NCBI GenBank assembly: GCA_020796225.1
Contig: CM036756.1
Coordinates: 48,960,363 to 49,024,362 of the forward strand
From: Arion vulgaris
Taxonomy: Eukaryota > Mollusca > Gastropoda > Stylommatophora > Arionidae
Reading direction: 5' to 3'
Length of the DNA stretch: 64,000 nt
Part shown: piece by piece, positions 1 to 9,504 of the stretch
Position numbering within the stretch: the stretch's first letter is position 1
Layout: each line of letters starts with the position of its first letter
Made by a program: the position numbers and the translations under genes
Notes under the pieces: model-generated
Database searches by the model: none
The model's input: only the letters and a program-made list of their open reading frames with translations
What the model was told of the DNA's origin: nothing

Positions 1-487
1 GGCATGAACATGTGGCAAAGCACCAGCAAAATACTAAAATTAAAAATATTGAGAGCATGCATTTTCCCAGTGGCTACTTATGTTTGTGAATCATGGACTA
101 TTACACAAAAATTAAGAACGAAAATCCAGTCCTTCGAAACTAAATGCTACAGAAAGATCCTACGAATACCATGGACAGAAAAAGAAAGAACACTGATGTC
201 CTGAAAGAACTAAATGTTAAAGAGAATTGGCTGATAAACAACATACTATACAGAAAAATTACATACTTTGGTCACATCAAGCGTCACGATGGCCTGGAAA
301 GAACAATACTAGAGGGCAGGGTCCCAGGACGCAGAGGCAGACCAAGAAGAAGATGGCTACAAGATATTAAAGAAACCATGAACATGACCATCGACGATGT
401 GGGTGAACTGGCAAGAGACAGTGAATTTCAGATGTGCTGCAAAGAGAGCAACGTCCTATAAAGGATACGCACCTTGATGATGATGAT
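1..487 (+). mobile_element. RTE-type LINE, family A, 3' end (copy 1)
   Basis: The window opens inside a LINE. The frame from 4 encodes the post-RT segment of RTE-like elements (GCESW-like CESWT, then CYRKILRIPWTEK). After a frameshift near 185-200 the next frame (to 461) gives the C-terminus: YFGHIKRHDGLE, ILEGRVPGRRGRPRRRW and a stop. The element ends in four GAT units at 476-487, the tail shared by the other family A copies. The RT catalytic core would lie before base 1. The copy is dead through frameshift and truncation. Confidence 0.8.
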
Positions 488-564
488 TCCTCCATAAGTT
501 AACACACGCACACTGTAACGAAGAAGTAGCAATTTGAAAATAATCTCCCCAGTAGCTCCGCCAT

Positions 565-910
565 AACAAGATGCTATAGAAAAGTTCTTAGAACATCCTG
601 GACAGAGAAGACAAGAAAAAAAGACATCCTACAAATCTGCATATCGAGGAGCGTTGGCTCATAAATAACATCATGTTCCGGAAGATGAAATATTTTGACC
701 ACATTAAACGCTACAGTGGTCTGGAGAGAAAGGTAATGGAAGGCATGGTTCCTGGAAAACGAGTCAGGGGACGACCAAGACGAAGATGGCAGCAGGACAT
801 CAAAGAAACCATGAAATGACGCTGGAAAAGGCAGGAGAAATTGCAAGAGATATAGAGCATTTCAGGCGGGCTGTGATGAATGCGACGTTCAAGGGACATG
901 CTACTACTTG
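565..910 (+). mobile_element. RTE-type LINE, family A, 3' fragment with TSD (copy 2)
   Basis: A 5'-truncated copy of the same family. Its frames hold CYRKVLRTSWTEK-like, YFDHIKR and PGKRVRGRPRRRWQQDIK peptides interrupted by frameshifts. It is flanked by an 11-bp direct repeat, agctccgccat, at 554-564 and 911-921, which marks it as a separate target-primed insertion. No catalytic RT residues remain. Confidence 0.75.
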
Positions 911-921
911 AGCTCCGCCAT

Positions 922-1794
922 TGCCAGTCCCAAGCCTGGACGTGAAAGGGGGTGGCATTATGACATGGCAGCTAACTTTAACTGTAATGTAAGTTATTTA
1001 AAAACAATGATACAACTATGTCTACATTTCTTGTTTATTTCATGACTGTATTGCAATTATCAACATTGGCCCCATGTATAAGCTGAGATGATACGCCTTT
1101 GCATGAGACTTGTCATCAAATGTCATATGTGTGCGTTTACTGTAAAAACTAAAATGCTGTATCAGACTAGCCAAATATGCCGCCAACATCAAAGGAAACC
1201 GTTATATTACAAAATCCAGGTTTCCTATAGCAATTTCTTCCATCAGACATTTGCGTAGGTATAATTCTAAGGTTGGGTGCAAAGTTTCGCTACTGTGGAA
1301 TAGAAAGTTTTGCTACAATCCGCATTGGACTGTGGGCATGAGTTGTTTTGAACGGACTATATAATATTGTTCGTACCATAATTACTTCTTTTCACTTTTA
1401 CAGTTGTGTCTAATAATAACTATTATTATGAGAAACTCACTTCTATGAGTACGCAATGGACACGACAGGACGTCACTGGGTAATACTCTAATTATCTAAG
1501 ACGTCAGTAAAGAATTAATGTCACCAAGACTATTCTGTCATCGAAATGTCTACAGGTAAATTAGTCTGGCTATAAAAGCCACCGAAAGAATTAAGCATCT
1601 AAGACACCACATAGAAGTACAAATGTGGGGACCAAATCGTCACAAACAAATTGGACAGAAAACGACAAGTCAGTGTTTTTTTAAAAGACATTACAAGCAG
1701 AACCAGAGGGACTAAGTTTCTTTGAGCAAATACAATAAAATATTGTTTCCAGTTTTTTATTTCATGTTTCTGCATTCTCACCATATATGCCTAA
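922..1794. other. No gene recognised
   Basis: AT-rich sequence with only short open frames. I see no domain, splice-flanked exon or repeat that I can name. Confidence 0.5.
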
Positions 1795-2330
1795 ACTAGT
1801 TTTAAGAAGTATAGTTGGTTATGTGAGTTTAGACATAAATATAGAAGTATAGTTGGTTATGTGAACTAACATATAAATATAAGATGTATAGTTGGCTATG
1901 TGAACTAACATCATTAATATAAGAAGTTATCAGTTATATGAGGACTATCATCATAGCACTCCGGACATGTCCATAGGTGCTCCGATCTCCGCCTCAGCAA
2001 ATCCAGAAGCGTCCAGCGACCCAACACGCCAGTTCGATGTTGATTAATCAATCTCTTTGCATATTTAGTATGTCGTTCTTTTCGGGCTGCACCAATATTG
2101 ACACCCATCTCTTTCAATCTGGTCAGCGAGTGGGATTCACAGCCCTGAAACTCCTCTGTTCGGAAAGACTCTCTCAATGCGTGAAGAATGTCACTTCGAT
2201 CCATTGCAGCTCCCTCTGATATTGTAGCTAAGCCAGCCAATCTATCAGCTCGTTCATTACCCCTAACTCCTGCGTGCCCAGGGACAAAACTAACATCATA
2301 AATATAAGATGTATAGTTAGTTAGGTCTTC
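1795..2330. repeat. Short decayed tandem repeat split by a LINE fragment
   Basis: Three diverged units of about 46 bp containing tatagttggttatgtga and aactaacat...aatataaga lie at 1795-1924. A further unit resumes at 2287-2330. The sequence aactaacatca(t/a)taatataaga occurs on both sides of the LINE piece (1903-1924 and 2287-2309). It serves either as the insertion's target duplication or as the two neighbouring array units. Confidence 0.6.
1925..2286 (-). mobile_element. RNase H-bearing LINE, family B, C-terminal fragment (copy B1)
   Basis: The minus strand encodes the end of an RNase H domain (FVPGHAGVRGNERADRLAG, the last catalytic Asp region). It continues into the conserved C-terminal tail (INQHRTGVLGRWTLLD, RRRSEHLWTCPEC). 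The same tail occurs in the family B copies at 24.98, 26.04, 47.1 and 53.2 kb. The 5' parts (EN, RT) are absent. The RNase H places it in the I/Jockey-like group of LINEs rather than RTE. Confidence 0.8.
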
Positions 2331-2865
2331 TTCTTCTTCCAACGTTTTCAGACATCGATTTGTATACTTTTAACGCAGTTAGTGGTCTACCGGTGTCCAT
2401 CTCCAAGCTATTATATGAATGGGAGAAAAATATTTCCTTAATTAATTATCTAAACTGTTTGCCAGTTCCTACCAACACCCATTTTATTATGTTATTGTCC
2501 ACGTACAATCATGCAACTATAATTGATGCCCAGTGTAAGCATGCTACTTCTAAAATATATCAATATTACCAGAATAGCCAGAGTTTCCATTTTCAGATCG
2601 ACCCATGTCACGATAGCAGTCAGTAAACATGGCACCTCCGCTGTAACTACACACAGCTCATACAGGTAGGTCAACTCTCACCAGGAGATCAATCGTTGAA
2701 TAGTTATCTTTGTTTAGACTTCAGACTAAATTAGTCAATGAGATTAACAAATAACCGATTTTGTTTTATTCTTTTACTCACGGACAGACTCCATATGGTT
2801 TATGTCCTTCCTTTTCACATATTTTCTGTCTTGTTCTCGCTTTCTATCTCACTATATATATATAT
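2331..2865. other. No gene recognised
   Basis: Open frames here (for example 2360-2626) show no recognisable domain. The stretch ends in a short AT run at 2853-2866 just before a SINE-like repeat. Confidence 0.45.
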
Positions 2866-3119
2866 CGCCCGAGTGGTTACCGGGGCCCAAATTTGGGGTG
2901 TCAAGAATAGAGCCACTGTTACTTGCCACGCATGTCGTAAGAGGCGAATAGGGGGTTTGGATGAAATCGGATGCATGTGTCCTAGACATGTAGAAGTCTA
3001 TGCGTTTAGGGGCCTACCAAACCAATGTGCAACGTATACACGTTCTTGGCAAAGATCAAACATATCACAAAGAGGGATTAAAATTGGTCGTAAAGAACGA
3101 ACGCAAAGAAGAAGAAGAT
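2866..3119 (+). mobile_element. SINE-like interspersed repeat, family 2 (copy a)
   Basis: About 250 bp that recur at 23023-23265 (minus) and 55618-55868 (plus). Shared blocks include gtggtta-c-gggg at the head, gcatgtcgtaagaggcg, aaatcggatg, cacaaagagggattaa and a GAA-rich tail. The head cgcccgagtggttaccgg resembles a tRNA A-box region, but I see no B box. It has no coding capacity. The assignment as a SINE is inference from copy number, size and tail. Confidence 0.6.
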
Positions 3120-3135
3120 ATATATACTTATATAC

Positions 3136-3583
3136 CAATGGCACTGCGAAAACGAGTATGCCAGTGTTACATTGAATCAATACTTATGTATGGCAGCGAA
3201 TCGTGGACAATGAACAAACAATCAATAAGATCACTGGAAGCCACAGAGATGTGGTTTTACAGAAGAATGCTGAGAATTTCATGGACAGCGAAGAAAACAA
3301 ATGATGTGGTTTTAAATCATGTCTGAACACAAAGAAACCTTATCAAAAGAATAAGAATCAGGCAATCAATGTTCTTCGGGCAAATATTGCGAAGAGAAGG
3401 TTTAGAACATTTGGTGATAACAGGTAAAATTCAGGGAAGGAGAGATTGTGGAGACAGAGGGGAAGATGATGGATGGTCTGACATCTCGGTTCTACAAAAG
3501 ATCGACGTCAGAACTGACTACCTGCACGAAGAAGAGAAAGTTGTGGAGTGACATGATCGCCTACGCCGGCAGGCATGGCACTT
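3136..3583 (+). mobile_element. RTE-type LINE, family C, 3' end (copy C1)
   Basis: Peptides typical of the region after the RT palm: CYIESILMYGSESWTMNKQ, WFYRRMLRISWTAKKTND, then FFGQILRREGLEHLVITGKI and the terminal MIAYAGRHGT. A stop and a frameshift near 3325 break the frame. The ending matches the fragments at 37.06 kb and 56.37 kb. It directly follows the SINE-like repeat and is followed by a TA/GA microsatellite, probably seeded at the LINE tail. Confidence 0.75.
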
Positions 3584-3584
3584 G

Positions 3585-3587
<3 letters not shown>

Positions 3588-3654
<67 letters not shown>

Positions 3655-3664
3655 GGAGAGAGAT
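3588..3664. repeat. (TA)n(GA)n microsatellite
   Basis: About 48 bp of alternating TA is followed by about 30 bp of GA with one interruption. It adjoins the 3' end of a family C LINE. Confidence 0.9.
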
Positions 3665-4261
3665 CAAGCCCGAATAATGTGTACACATGTTCATAGATGA
3701 TACTTGTGCACATAGTCATGTCATCATCAAAATGTCATATTCTATTGTTGTCTGACCGAAATACGCTAGCAATACGTAGTAGACACTTCGGGCAACATTG
3801 CCCACGCAGCACTTTGTCTTATCATGGCTAATGGCAACAACCACTTTGAGCATTTCTAGCAATTTCTTAAATTAATTGTTCAGTTTTCGTCATTGATAAA
3901 CTGACTTAGTTTCTCTTTGTTCAACCCAGTTTGGTATCGGGCTCATGACCTAGCAGGTACCAAAGCTAGTAAAGCGTCCAGAACAGTTGCAGACAACTGA
4001 TAACTAATGAACTTGCAGTATACGTGCACAGAAATCATGACAATCACAAACGATGACACTAAAGGTGGGATGATGATACCGACAGGCTAGGCAGATCGAT
4101 TATGCGTACTATGGAAGAGAACTATGCCCGAAAAAAGTACAATTAATAGAAATGGCTGCCAAAAAATCGGATAGTTACTGCGGACAGACTTAGAATTAGG
4201 CTGAATAAATACACTAACAATAGACACGAGGAACATACGGAGCCTAAATTATAGACAACTA
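3665..4261. other. No gene recognised
   Basis: Mixed-composition unique-looking sequence with no long frame and no repeat I can match elsewhere in the window. Confidence 0.4.
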
Positions 4262-4700
4262 TTCCTGATTGTATTTGAAGCATGGACATTTAACAAGACA
4301 GTGAAAAAGCATATATGTGCTTTGGAATATAAATGTCACAGAAGAGTACTATGGACAGAGAAAGAAACATATATATATATATATATATGTATAGAAAGAA
4401 CTCTATTAGTCAGCTCGATCACAATTCAAGCGTATCTGGTCCGAACTCCGAGTTCAAGTTTGGAAGCAAATAAGTTCCCTTGGTTTTTACAAACGGTAAA
4501 AGTAGACCTCACAGTTCGAAAAGCAATGGCAAACTACTTAACGTGTCTAGAAAATCGATGACTTGTTTACTGTTTTTTTTATGGCTACGTCCTGTAAAGG
4601 ATATGCCACGATTTTCATTTCAGAAAGTACTCAAAATCAAAGACAGCTGGCTGATGCTATACAAGGACATTACAAGTTGGGAAGATCCGAAACCACATAG
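4262..4700 (+). mobile_element. RTE-type LINE, family A, broken remnant (copy 3)
   Basis: The left piece encodes EAWTFNKTVKKHICALEYKC and an RVL-WTEK remnant. The right piece (about 4620-4665) encodes QKVLKIKDSWLMLYK. Together they match the family A segment best seen at 63.1-63.3 kb. About 225 bp of foreign sequence (roughly 4395-4620) separates them and may be another small insertion. Catalytic parts are missing. Confidence 0.55.
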
Positions 4701-5653
4701 AATACATTCTAATACAATAAAGACACAGATAAGGGGTATCATTAATATAGATTCTTCCATGAGCAGACTCAGGGGCGGCTCGTCATTAAGGGCCAGTGGG
4801 GCCAGGCCCCACCAAAAATATTGAGTAACGTGTACTTATTATTTCAGACATTATTTGTTTATAATTATTACTTTCAACAGGATACTGATTAGCTTTGAAA
4901 GTTGATTTATAGCGCTAAAATATCACACATATTCTGAACTCTAAAATTCAACATATTTTTCCTCCAATTATTATACGCCCATAGTTATTAGGGGCCAGTA
5001 AGAACAGGCCTACCAAACCAAAAATAATTAACGTGTACTTATTATTTTAAAAAAATTTTTTTTCTTAATTATTATTGTTAACTTGACACTGATTAGCTTT
5101 GAAAGTTGAATTTTTAACACTAAAATATAAATATTATATCATAATAATATAACAATCATAATAATATATAAATATTATTATTTAAAAACTATTATATACG
5201 GTCGCAAATTCAGCTTCTCTCTATAACGCTTGACGTATATATATGCGCACTATGTTTTATCGGGTCGTTTTAAAATTCTCTACTGACGATGTAACATTGC
5301 GACCTCTTACCTTTGACCGCTACCTTTAATAATATTTGCCAAAACAATTTATGTCATTTTATTCACCGGAAGCTAAGTTCCTACGCAATCAACCAATTAA
5401 CAGTTAAACGACGACTCTTGATTAAATAGTACTTTGTATAATTATCGATTGAATTACAAATTATATATAAAATAGTAGAAACGGATAGGCATTAATAGAA
5501 ATATGTAACTAACTATTATTATAATCGTTAACGGTAATCGTCCGTTTCGTATTCAATGTACTACAACGCACAATTGTCTTCTACAACGCACACTCGTTTG
5601 CGATTGACAAGCTGTGACCTACTTTTGAAGTTGTGGCTTACTCGAAATTCAAA

Positions 5654-5930
5654 ATGAATCAAGTGGATTATTTATTACGAAATTAGTTTCCTTCGTTAAA
5701 GATAGAAGAAAAGCTTGAAATTAAACGGCTAGGTGCACATCAGCCAAATAGCTTTGTATTTGTGCAACAAGATGACAAGAAAAAGAGGACTTTCAATAAT
5801 AAGTGGTTTAGTAAAAAATCGTGGTTAACTGTCAGTGAGGAAAAGCCAAATTTTTTAAATTTTTATTGTTTGCTATTTCATGGGGAAGGACTGTGGTCAA
5901 CGGTAGGTTGTAGGGATCTCTTTTGTACCT
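5654..5930 (+). pseudogene. hAT transposase N-terminus (TTF-type zinc finger), fragment
   Basis: From the ATG at 5654 the frame has one early stop. It then reads KLEIKRLGAHQP, KKKRTFNNKWFSKKSWLT, and NFYCLLFHGEGLWSTVGCRDL-like sequence. The F-x-x-x-WF-x-x-x-WL spacing followed by C-x-LF is the TTF-finger pattern of zinc-finger hAT transposases. One expected cysteine is changed (the usual FC-x-x-C reads FLNFYC). No RNase H-like catalytic domain follows, because the element was cut by a mariner and deleted further on. It would have bound the element's ends; now it is non-functional. Confidence 0.7.
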
Positions 5931-5947
5931 TAGTTATATGGTATATA

Positions 5948-7278
5948 CGAGGGAAGTCAATAAGTAAGCCACAAAGTTATGTGAGATGGTAGGTAAATGT
6001 AGTTGGTGTTTTCTAAAAGTGTCATTAGGTGACAGCAACATCCAACTTTATATTCCCGTTCGCCAGGTGGCGCTATGTGTCTCATGCGCATGCGCAGCGC
6101 ATAAACAAAATGGCGACTGTACTTACGGAGAGTACAACCAAAGAGCAACTTGCTGTTGTGCGTTTTTGTGGGCAAAAGGACTGCCTGCAAAGGACATTCA
6201 TAAGGAAATGCTTCCTGTTTATGCTGACAAATGTTTGTCCCGTAAAACGGTGCATAGTTGGGTAGAAAATTTTCTCATGGACGCTCTAAAATTGTTGATG
6301 AAATCCGATCTGGTCGTCCTGTTGAGATTGCAACAGAAGCATCAGTGCAGCGGGTGGAGGAGATGATTAGAGGTGACAGACGAGTAACGATAGACTCTGT
6401 AGCATCTGCAATAGGGTGCTCACATGGTTCAGAATATAGCATACTGCATGATCGATTGAAATTTAAGAAAGTGTGCTCAGGTGGGTACGCAGACAATTGG
6501 AAGAGGAACACAAAATGAACCGATTTGGCCTGTCCTTGCATCATCTCTGTCGATACGAAGATGAAGGAGAAGAGATGCTGAACAGGATTGTTACTGGGGA
6601 TGAATCATGGGTACATCACTACCAGCCCGAATCAAAGCGTGCTTCAATGCAGTGGAAACATCCTTCTTCGCCTTGTGTCCAAAAATTCAAGGTTACGCCA
6701 TCAGCGGGGAAGGTTATGTTGACGGTGCTCTGGGATTGTCAGGGAGTGCTTTTAACCAATTTCATGAAGAAAGGTGACAATGTGAATTCCGAATCGTACT
6801 GTGAAGTTCTATCGATGCTTCATGATGCAATTCGAAAAAAAAACGTCCAGGGCTGCTGACTAGAGGAGTGTTGCTTCTTCATGACAATGCCAGACCACAT
6901 AGGGCTCGATTAACTCAGGAGAAAATTAACCAACTAAGGTGGAAAGTTCTGGAATATCCACCTTACAGTCTTGACTTAGCCCCTAGCGATTTCCACCTTT
7001 TTGGTCCACTGAAAACCCACCTTGGCGGGAGACATTTCGTGAATGACGCCGAAGTTGAATGTGAAGTGAAAACGTGGTTTAGAAAACAGAACCCGCAGTT
7101 CTATGCGGCCGGTTTGGGAGGACTGATAAAACGATGGGATAAGTGCATCAATGTTGGTGGAAATTATGTTGAGAAATAAAGGGACAATGTATATATAAAA
7201 ATAAACTGGTTTCAAGTTGTTATCATGTTTAGTTATTTTTCTACAGCCATTTGTGGCTTACTTATTGACTCGCCCTCG
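5948..7278 (+). mobile_element. mariner transposon, near full length, nested in hAT
   Basis: Has 28-bp terminal inverted repeats: cgaggg-aagtcaataag at the left and the complement of cttattgactcgccctcg at the right, both running into taagccacaaa. It is flanked by TA at 5946-5947 and 7279-7280, the obligatory mariner target. The length of about 1.33 kb is normal for an autonomous mariner. It lies inside the hAT element, so it is the younger insertion. Confidence 0.93.
6110..7179 (+). pseudogene. mariner transposase (DD34D), frameshifted
   Basis: The start ATG at 6110 (MATVLTESTTKEQ) opens the helix-turn-helix DNA-binding region. The frame changes near 6170-6180, again near 6260, near 6480, and near 6840-6870. 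In order one sees KTVHSWVENF, RSGRPVEIAT, VTGDESWVHHY (first Asp), LLLHDNARPHRA (second Asp) and YSLDLAPSDFHLFGPLK (third Asp), then a normal terminus GNYVEK. All three catalytic aspartates survive, but at least three frameshifts make it a pseudogene. In life it would cut and paste the element at TA sites. Confidence 0.92.
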
Positions 7279-7489
7279 TATTTTAGTTGTTGTTGTACCC
7301 CAGGAATTATGAGTTTTCACCATTTTGCCTATAGTGCGTGGGGGAGAGTGCGCCGCTTTCTTGCAATGAGAGCTGGCAATTATGGTTGACCATTGATTCA
7401 GGATGAGAGTATATGCTTAAACGCGACTCGTACGTTGTTACTTCTACATTTGCTTTGCATTTATGCAACTTTTTTCATTAGACATCGGC

Positions 7490-7700
7490 AGAAGATGCGT
7501 ACATTCACTATTATTTAGGACCCAAGAGGCGTGTTTGCGTTTGCTTTATTACCTATACCAGAGTAGCTCTCTCTCGATCCTTACCCACTTAGCCAGACAT
7601 GATTTTTTGTTTATTTCCAGGGTCACCACAAGGAGGTGGAGTAGGGTCTTGATCAGTGCCAGCTCACTTACCCTGCCGAAACGTTGTCCCGTTTGTTATT
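7490..7700 (-). mobile_element. Fragment of the I-like LINE 5' region
   Basis: The block with ccagggtcaccac-aaggaggtgga, gtagggtcttgatcag and the gc-rich text around it matches 16870-17040 and, inverted, 18775-18900. Those are the 5' ends of the I-like LINE. It lies within the hAT element, downstream of the mariner. I judge it a further nested piece; its borders are not clear. Confidence 0.45.
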
Positions 7701-8431
7701 TGCGCATGCGGCACCAAATCATTATAGTAAAGGGGGAATAACTTCGGAATAGACAAATAATAGTAAATACTAAAATATAAACCTAGCCTAAAAACTGTGA
7801 TTTTTCCGAAATTTGTGTCTGGCCCCATCACCAAAAATGACCACGAGCCGCCACTGAGCAGACTGCAATTTTAGATTTTACAGTTATTATAGGTTTAGAA
7901 ATGTGTGTCTATCTTTAACAATATAGATGGAGACTGCAGTAAAACTATGTAGAATGGGGAAACACGTAATAACAAAGTACTGTAGTTTTACAAAATACAA
8001 AAACAATGACAATATACAGCAACGTTTTGACCAAAAAGGCCTTTATCAAGCAAACGATGCAACAAAAGTAACGAATGTCACAAAACACAGCACATAGACT
8101 TTGACAAAGATATTATAACGGTTAAAAATGAATGAAAATATGTGACTAAAAACGAATAACGAAATAAATACAGAAAAACTAGAAGTGGAAAACGAAAAGA
8201 AACAATAAAACATCAAGTAAATATATGACATATAGCATCTACACAAATAAAATATAGAGCATGAGAAGATAAAGTACTAACAAGCATAGCAATGTAGAGC
8301 GTTGAGTCCATGAGGTCGCAAAGTACCATATAAAGAAATAAAGCGATTCTCCAGAGCAAATCGACTGCGATCATCAGAGGAACATGCCAGTGAATAACAT
8401 AATCGGATGCCAGTGACTAAAGGACACGTTT

Positions 8432-8764
8432 GTTATTGAAAATGGTTTTACATGCGAGTCCCGAAATATAATCTACGCTATCACGTGCAAGCAGTGTGCT
8501 AAGCCATATATCGGCGAAACAGGTAAAATGCTCAGCGACCGTTTCAGTCAACACTTACGCAATATACGCCAATGTTCTGTGATCCCTGTAGCCACTCATT
8601 TCAATGGTACTGACCATTTGGGTGCTCGCGACGTCCAGGTCACTGTCATCCGATCATATTCCTCTGATGATCGCAGTCGATTTGCTCTGGAGAATCGCTT
8701 TATTTCTTTATATGGTACTTTGCGACCTCATGGACTCAACGCTCTACATTCCTATGCTTGTTAG
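8432..8764 (+). pseudogene. Penelope-like GIY-YIG endonuclease domain, C-terminal fragment
   Basis: The frame reads GFTCESRNIIYAITCKQC, then KPYIGETGKMLSDRF and RNIRQCSVIPVATHF, ending YGTLRP-HGLNALHSYAC and a stop. The IYAI-...-YIGETG pair is the GIY-YIG motif. The CxxC and the downstream H and LENR-like F/ALENR residues are those of the Penelope-type variant. The enzyme nicks target DNA for retrotransposition. The upstream RT is missing. It is closely related to the better preserved copy at 42904-43506. Confidence 0.85.
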
Positions 8765-8798
8765 TACTTTCTCTTCTCATGCTCTATATTTTATATGT

Positions 8799-9080
8799 TA
8801 GTTAGTTAGTTTGTTCCTTTCGTGCCAAAGGCGGCACATAGGGCAGAGGTTTTAGATCTCCATGTGATACGGTTCTTTGCTAGCAGTTGGAGATCTTGTA
8901 TGGTTTTACATCCCAATAGTTTACTTTCTTGTTGAATGGTTCTTCGAAGAGTGGTCTTTGGTCTTCCACGTTTTCTTTTCCCAACTGGTGACCACATAAG
9001 GACTTGTCGATTTAGTTTCTGATCTAAGAACATGATCTAAATATTTCCACCTTCGTATCCTTATAATATTTGATACGGGT
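8799..9080 (-). mobile_element. RTE-type LINE 3' end nested in PLE-1
   Basis: The minus strand encodes GKRKRGRPKTTLRRTIQQE and LAKNRITWRSKTSALCA, the C-terminal signature of RTE-type LINEs related to the copy at 29.5 kb. It is flanked by a perfect 11-bp TSD, attttatatgt, at 8788-8798 and 9081-9091. Its 3' end bears short aact/ttag repeats. It interrupts the right arm of PLE-1 and is therefore younger. Confidence 0.85.
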
Positions 9081-9504
9081 ATTTTATATGTGTAGATGTT
9101 AAATGTATATGTGTCATAAATTTACATGATGTTTTATTGTTTCTCTTCTTTTTCACTCTTAGTTTTTCTGTATTTATTTCGTTATTCGTTTTTAATCACA
9201 TATGTTCATTCATTTTTAACCGTTGTAATATCTTTGTCAAAGTCTATACGTTATGTTCTGTGACATTTGTTACTTTTGTTGTATCGTTTGCTTGATAAAC
9301 GCCTTTTTGGTCAAAATATTGCTGTATATTGTCATTGTTTTTGTATTTTGTAAAACTACAGTACTTTGTTTTTACGTGTTTATCTTTCCAAAATTATGAT
9401 TTTACAACGCTTTGAGAGAATGTATTGAAAGTTGATATGCAGGCTAATGATTTCCATGGTCTTTATACAATACTTTTTTGCATTAAAAGTGATTATATAT
9501 ATAA

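Larger units (their letters stand above)
4770..7856 (+). mobile_element. hAT-like DNA transposon, internally deleted, with nested mariner
   Basis: Bounded by terminal inverted repeats, caggggcggctcgt at the left and the complement of acgagccgccactg at the right. It is flanked by a perfect 8-bp duplication, agcagact, at 4762-4769 and 7857-7864. An 8-bp TSD is the hAT signature. The left half carries a TTF-type zinc-finger segment of a hAT transposase (5654-5930). The rest of the transposase is missing, and a 1.33-kb mariner sits directly behind the finger. A 165-bp relative with the same ends lies at 50166-50330. Confidence 0.88.
7924..9381 (+). mobile_element. Penelope-like element, inverted-arm insertion (PLE-1)
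   Basis: A 5'-truncated Penelope-like copy with a GIY-YIG endonuclease and 3' terminal sequence at the right. An inverted copy of that 3' part forms the left arm (about 7929-8415 against about 8637-9381). Both outer ends read (a)aacacgta-...-caaagtactgtagttttac in opposite directions. Imperfect duplications beginning atcttt flank it (7911 and 9382). A LINE 3' end is nested at 8799-9080. Inverted terminal duplication is a known trait of Penelope-like insertions. Confidence 0.82.

Noticed and set aside
2738..3175. 145-codon frame over the SINE-like repeat
   Set aside because: Its conserved part is repeat sequence shared with non-coding copies; no domain.
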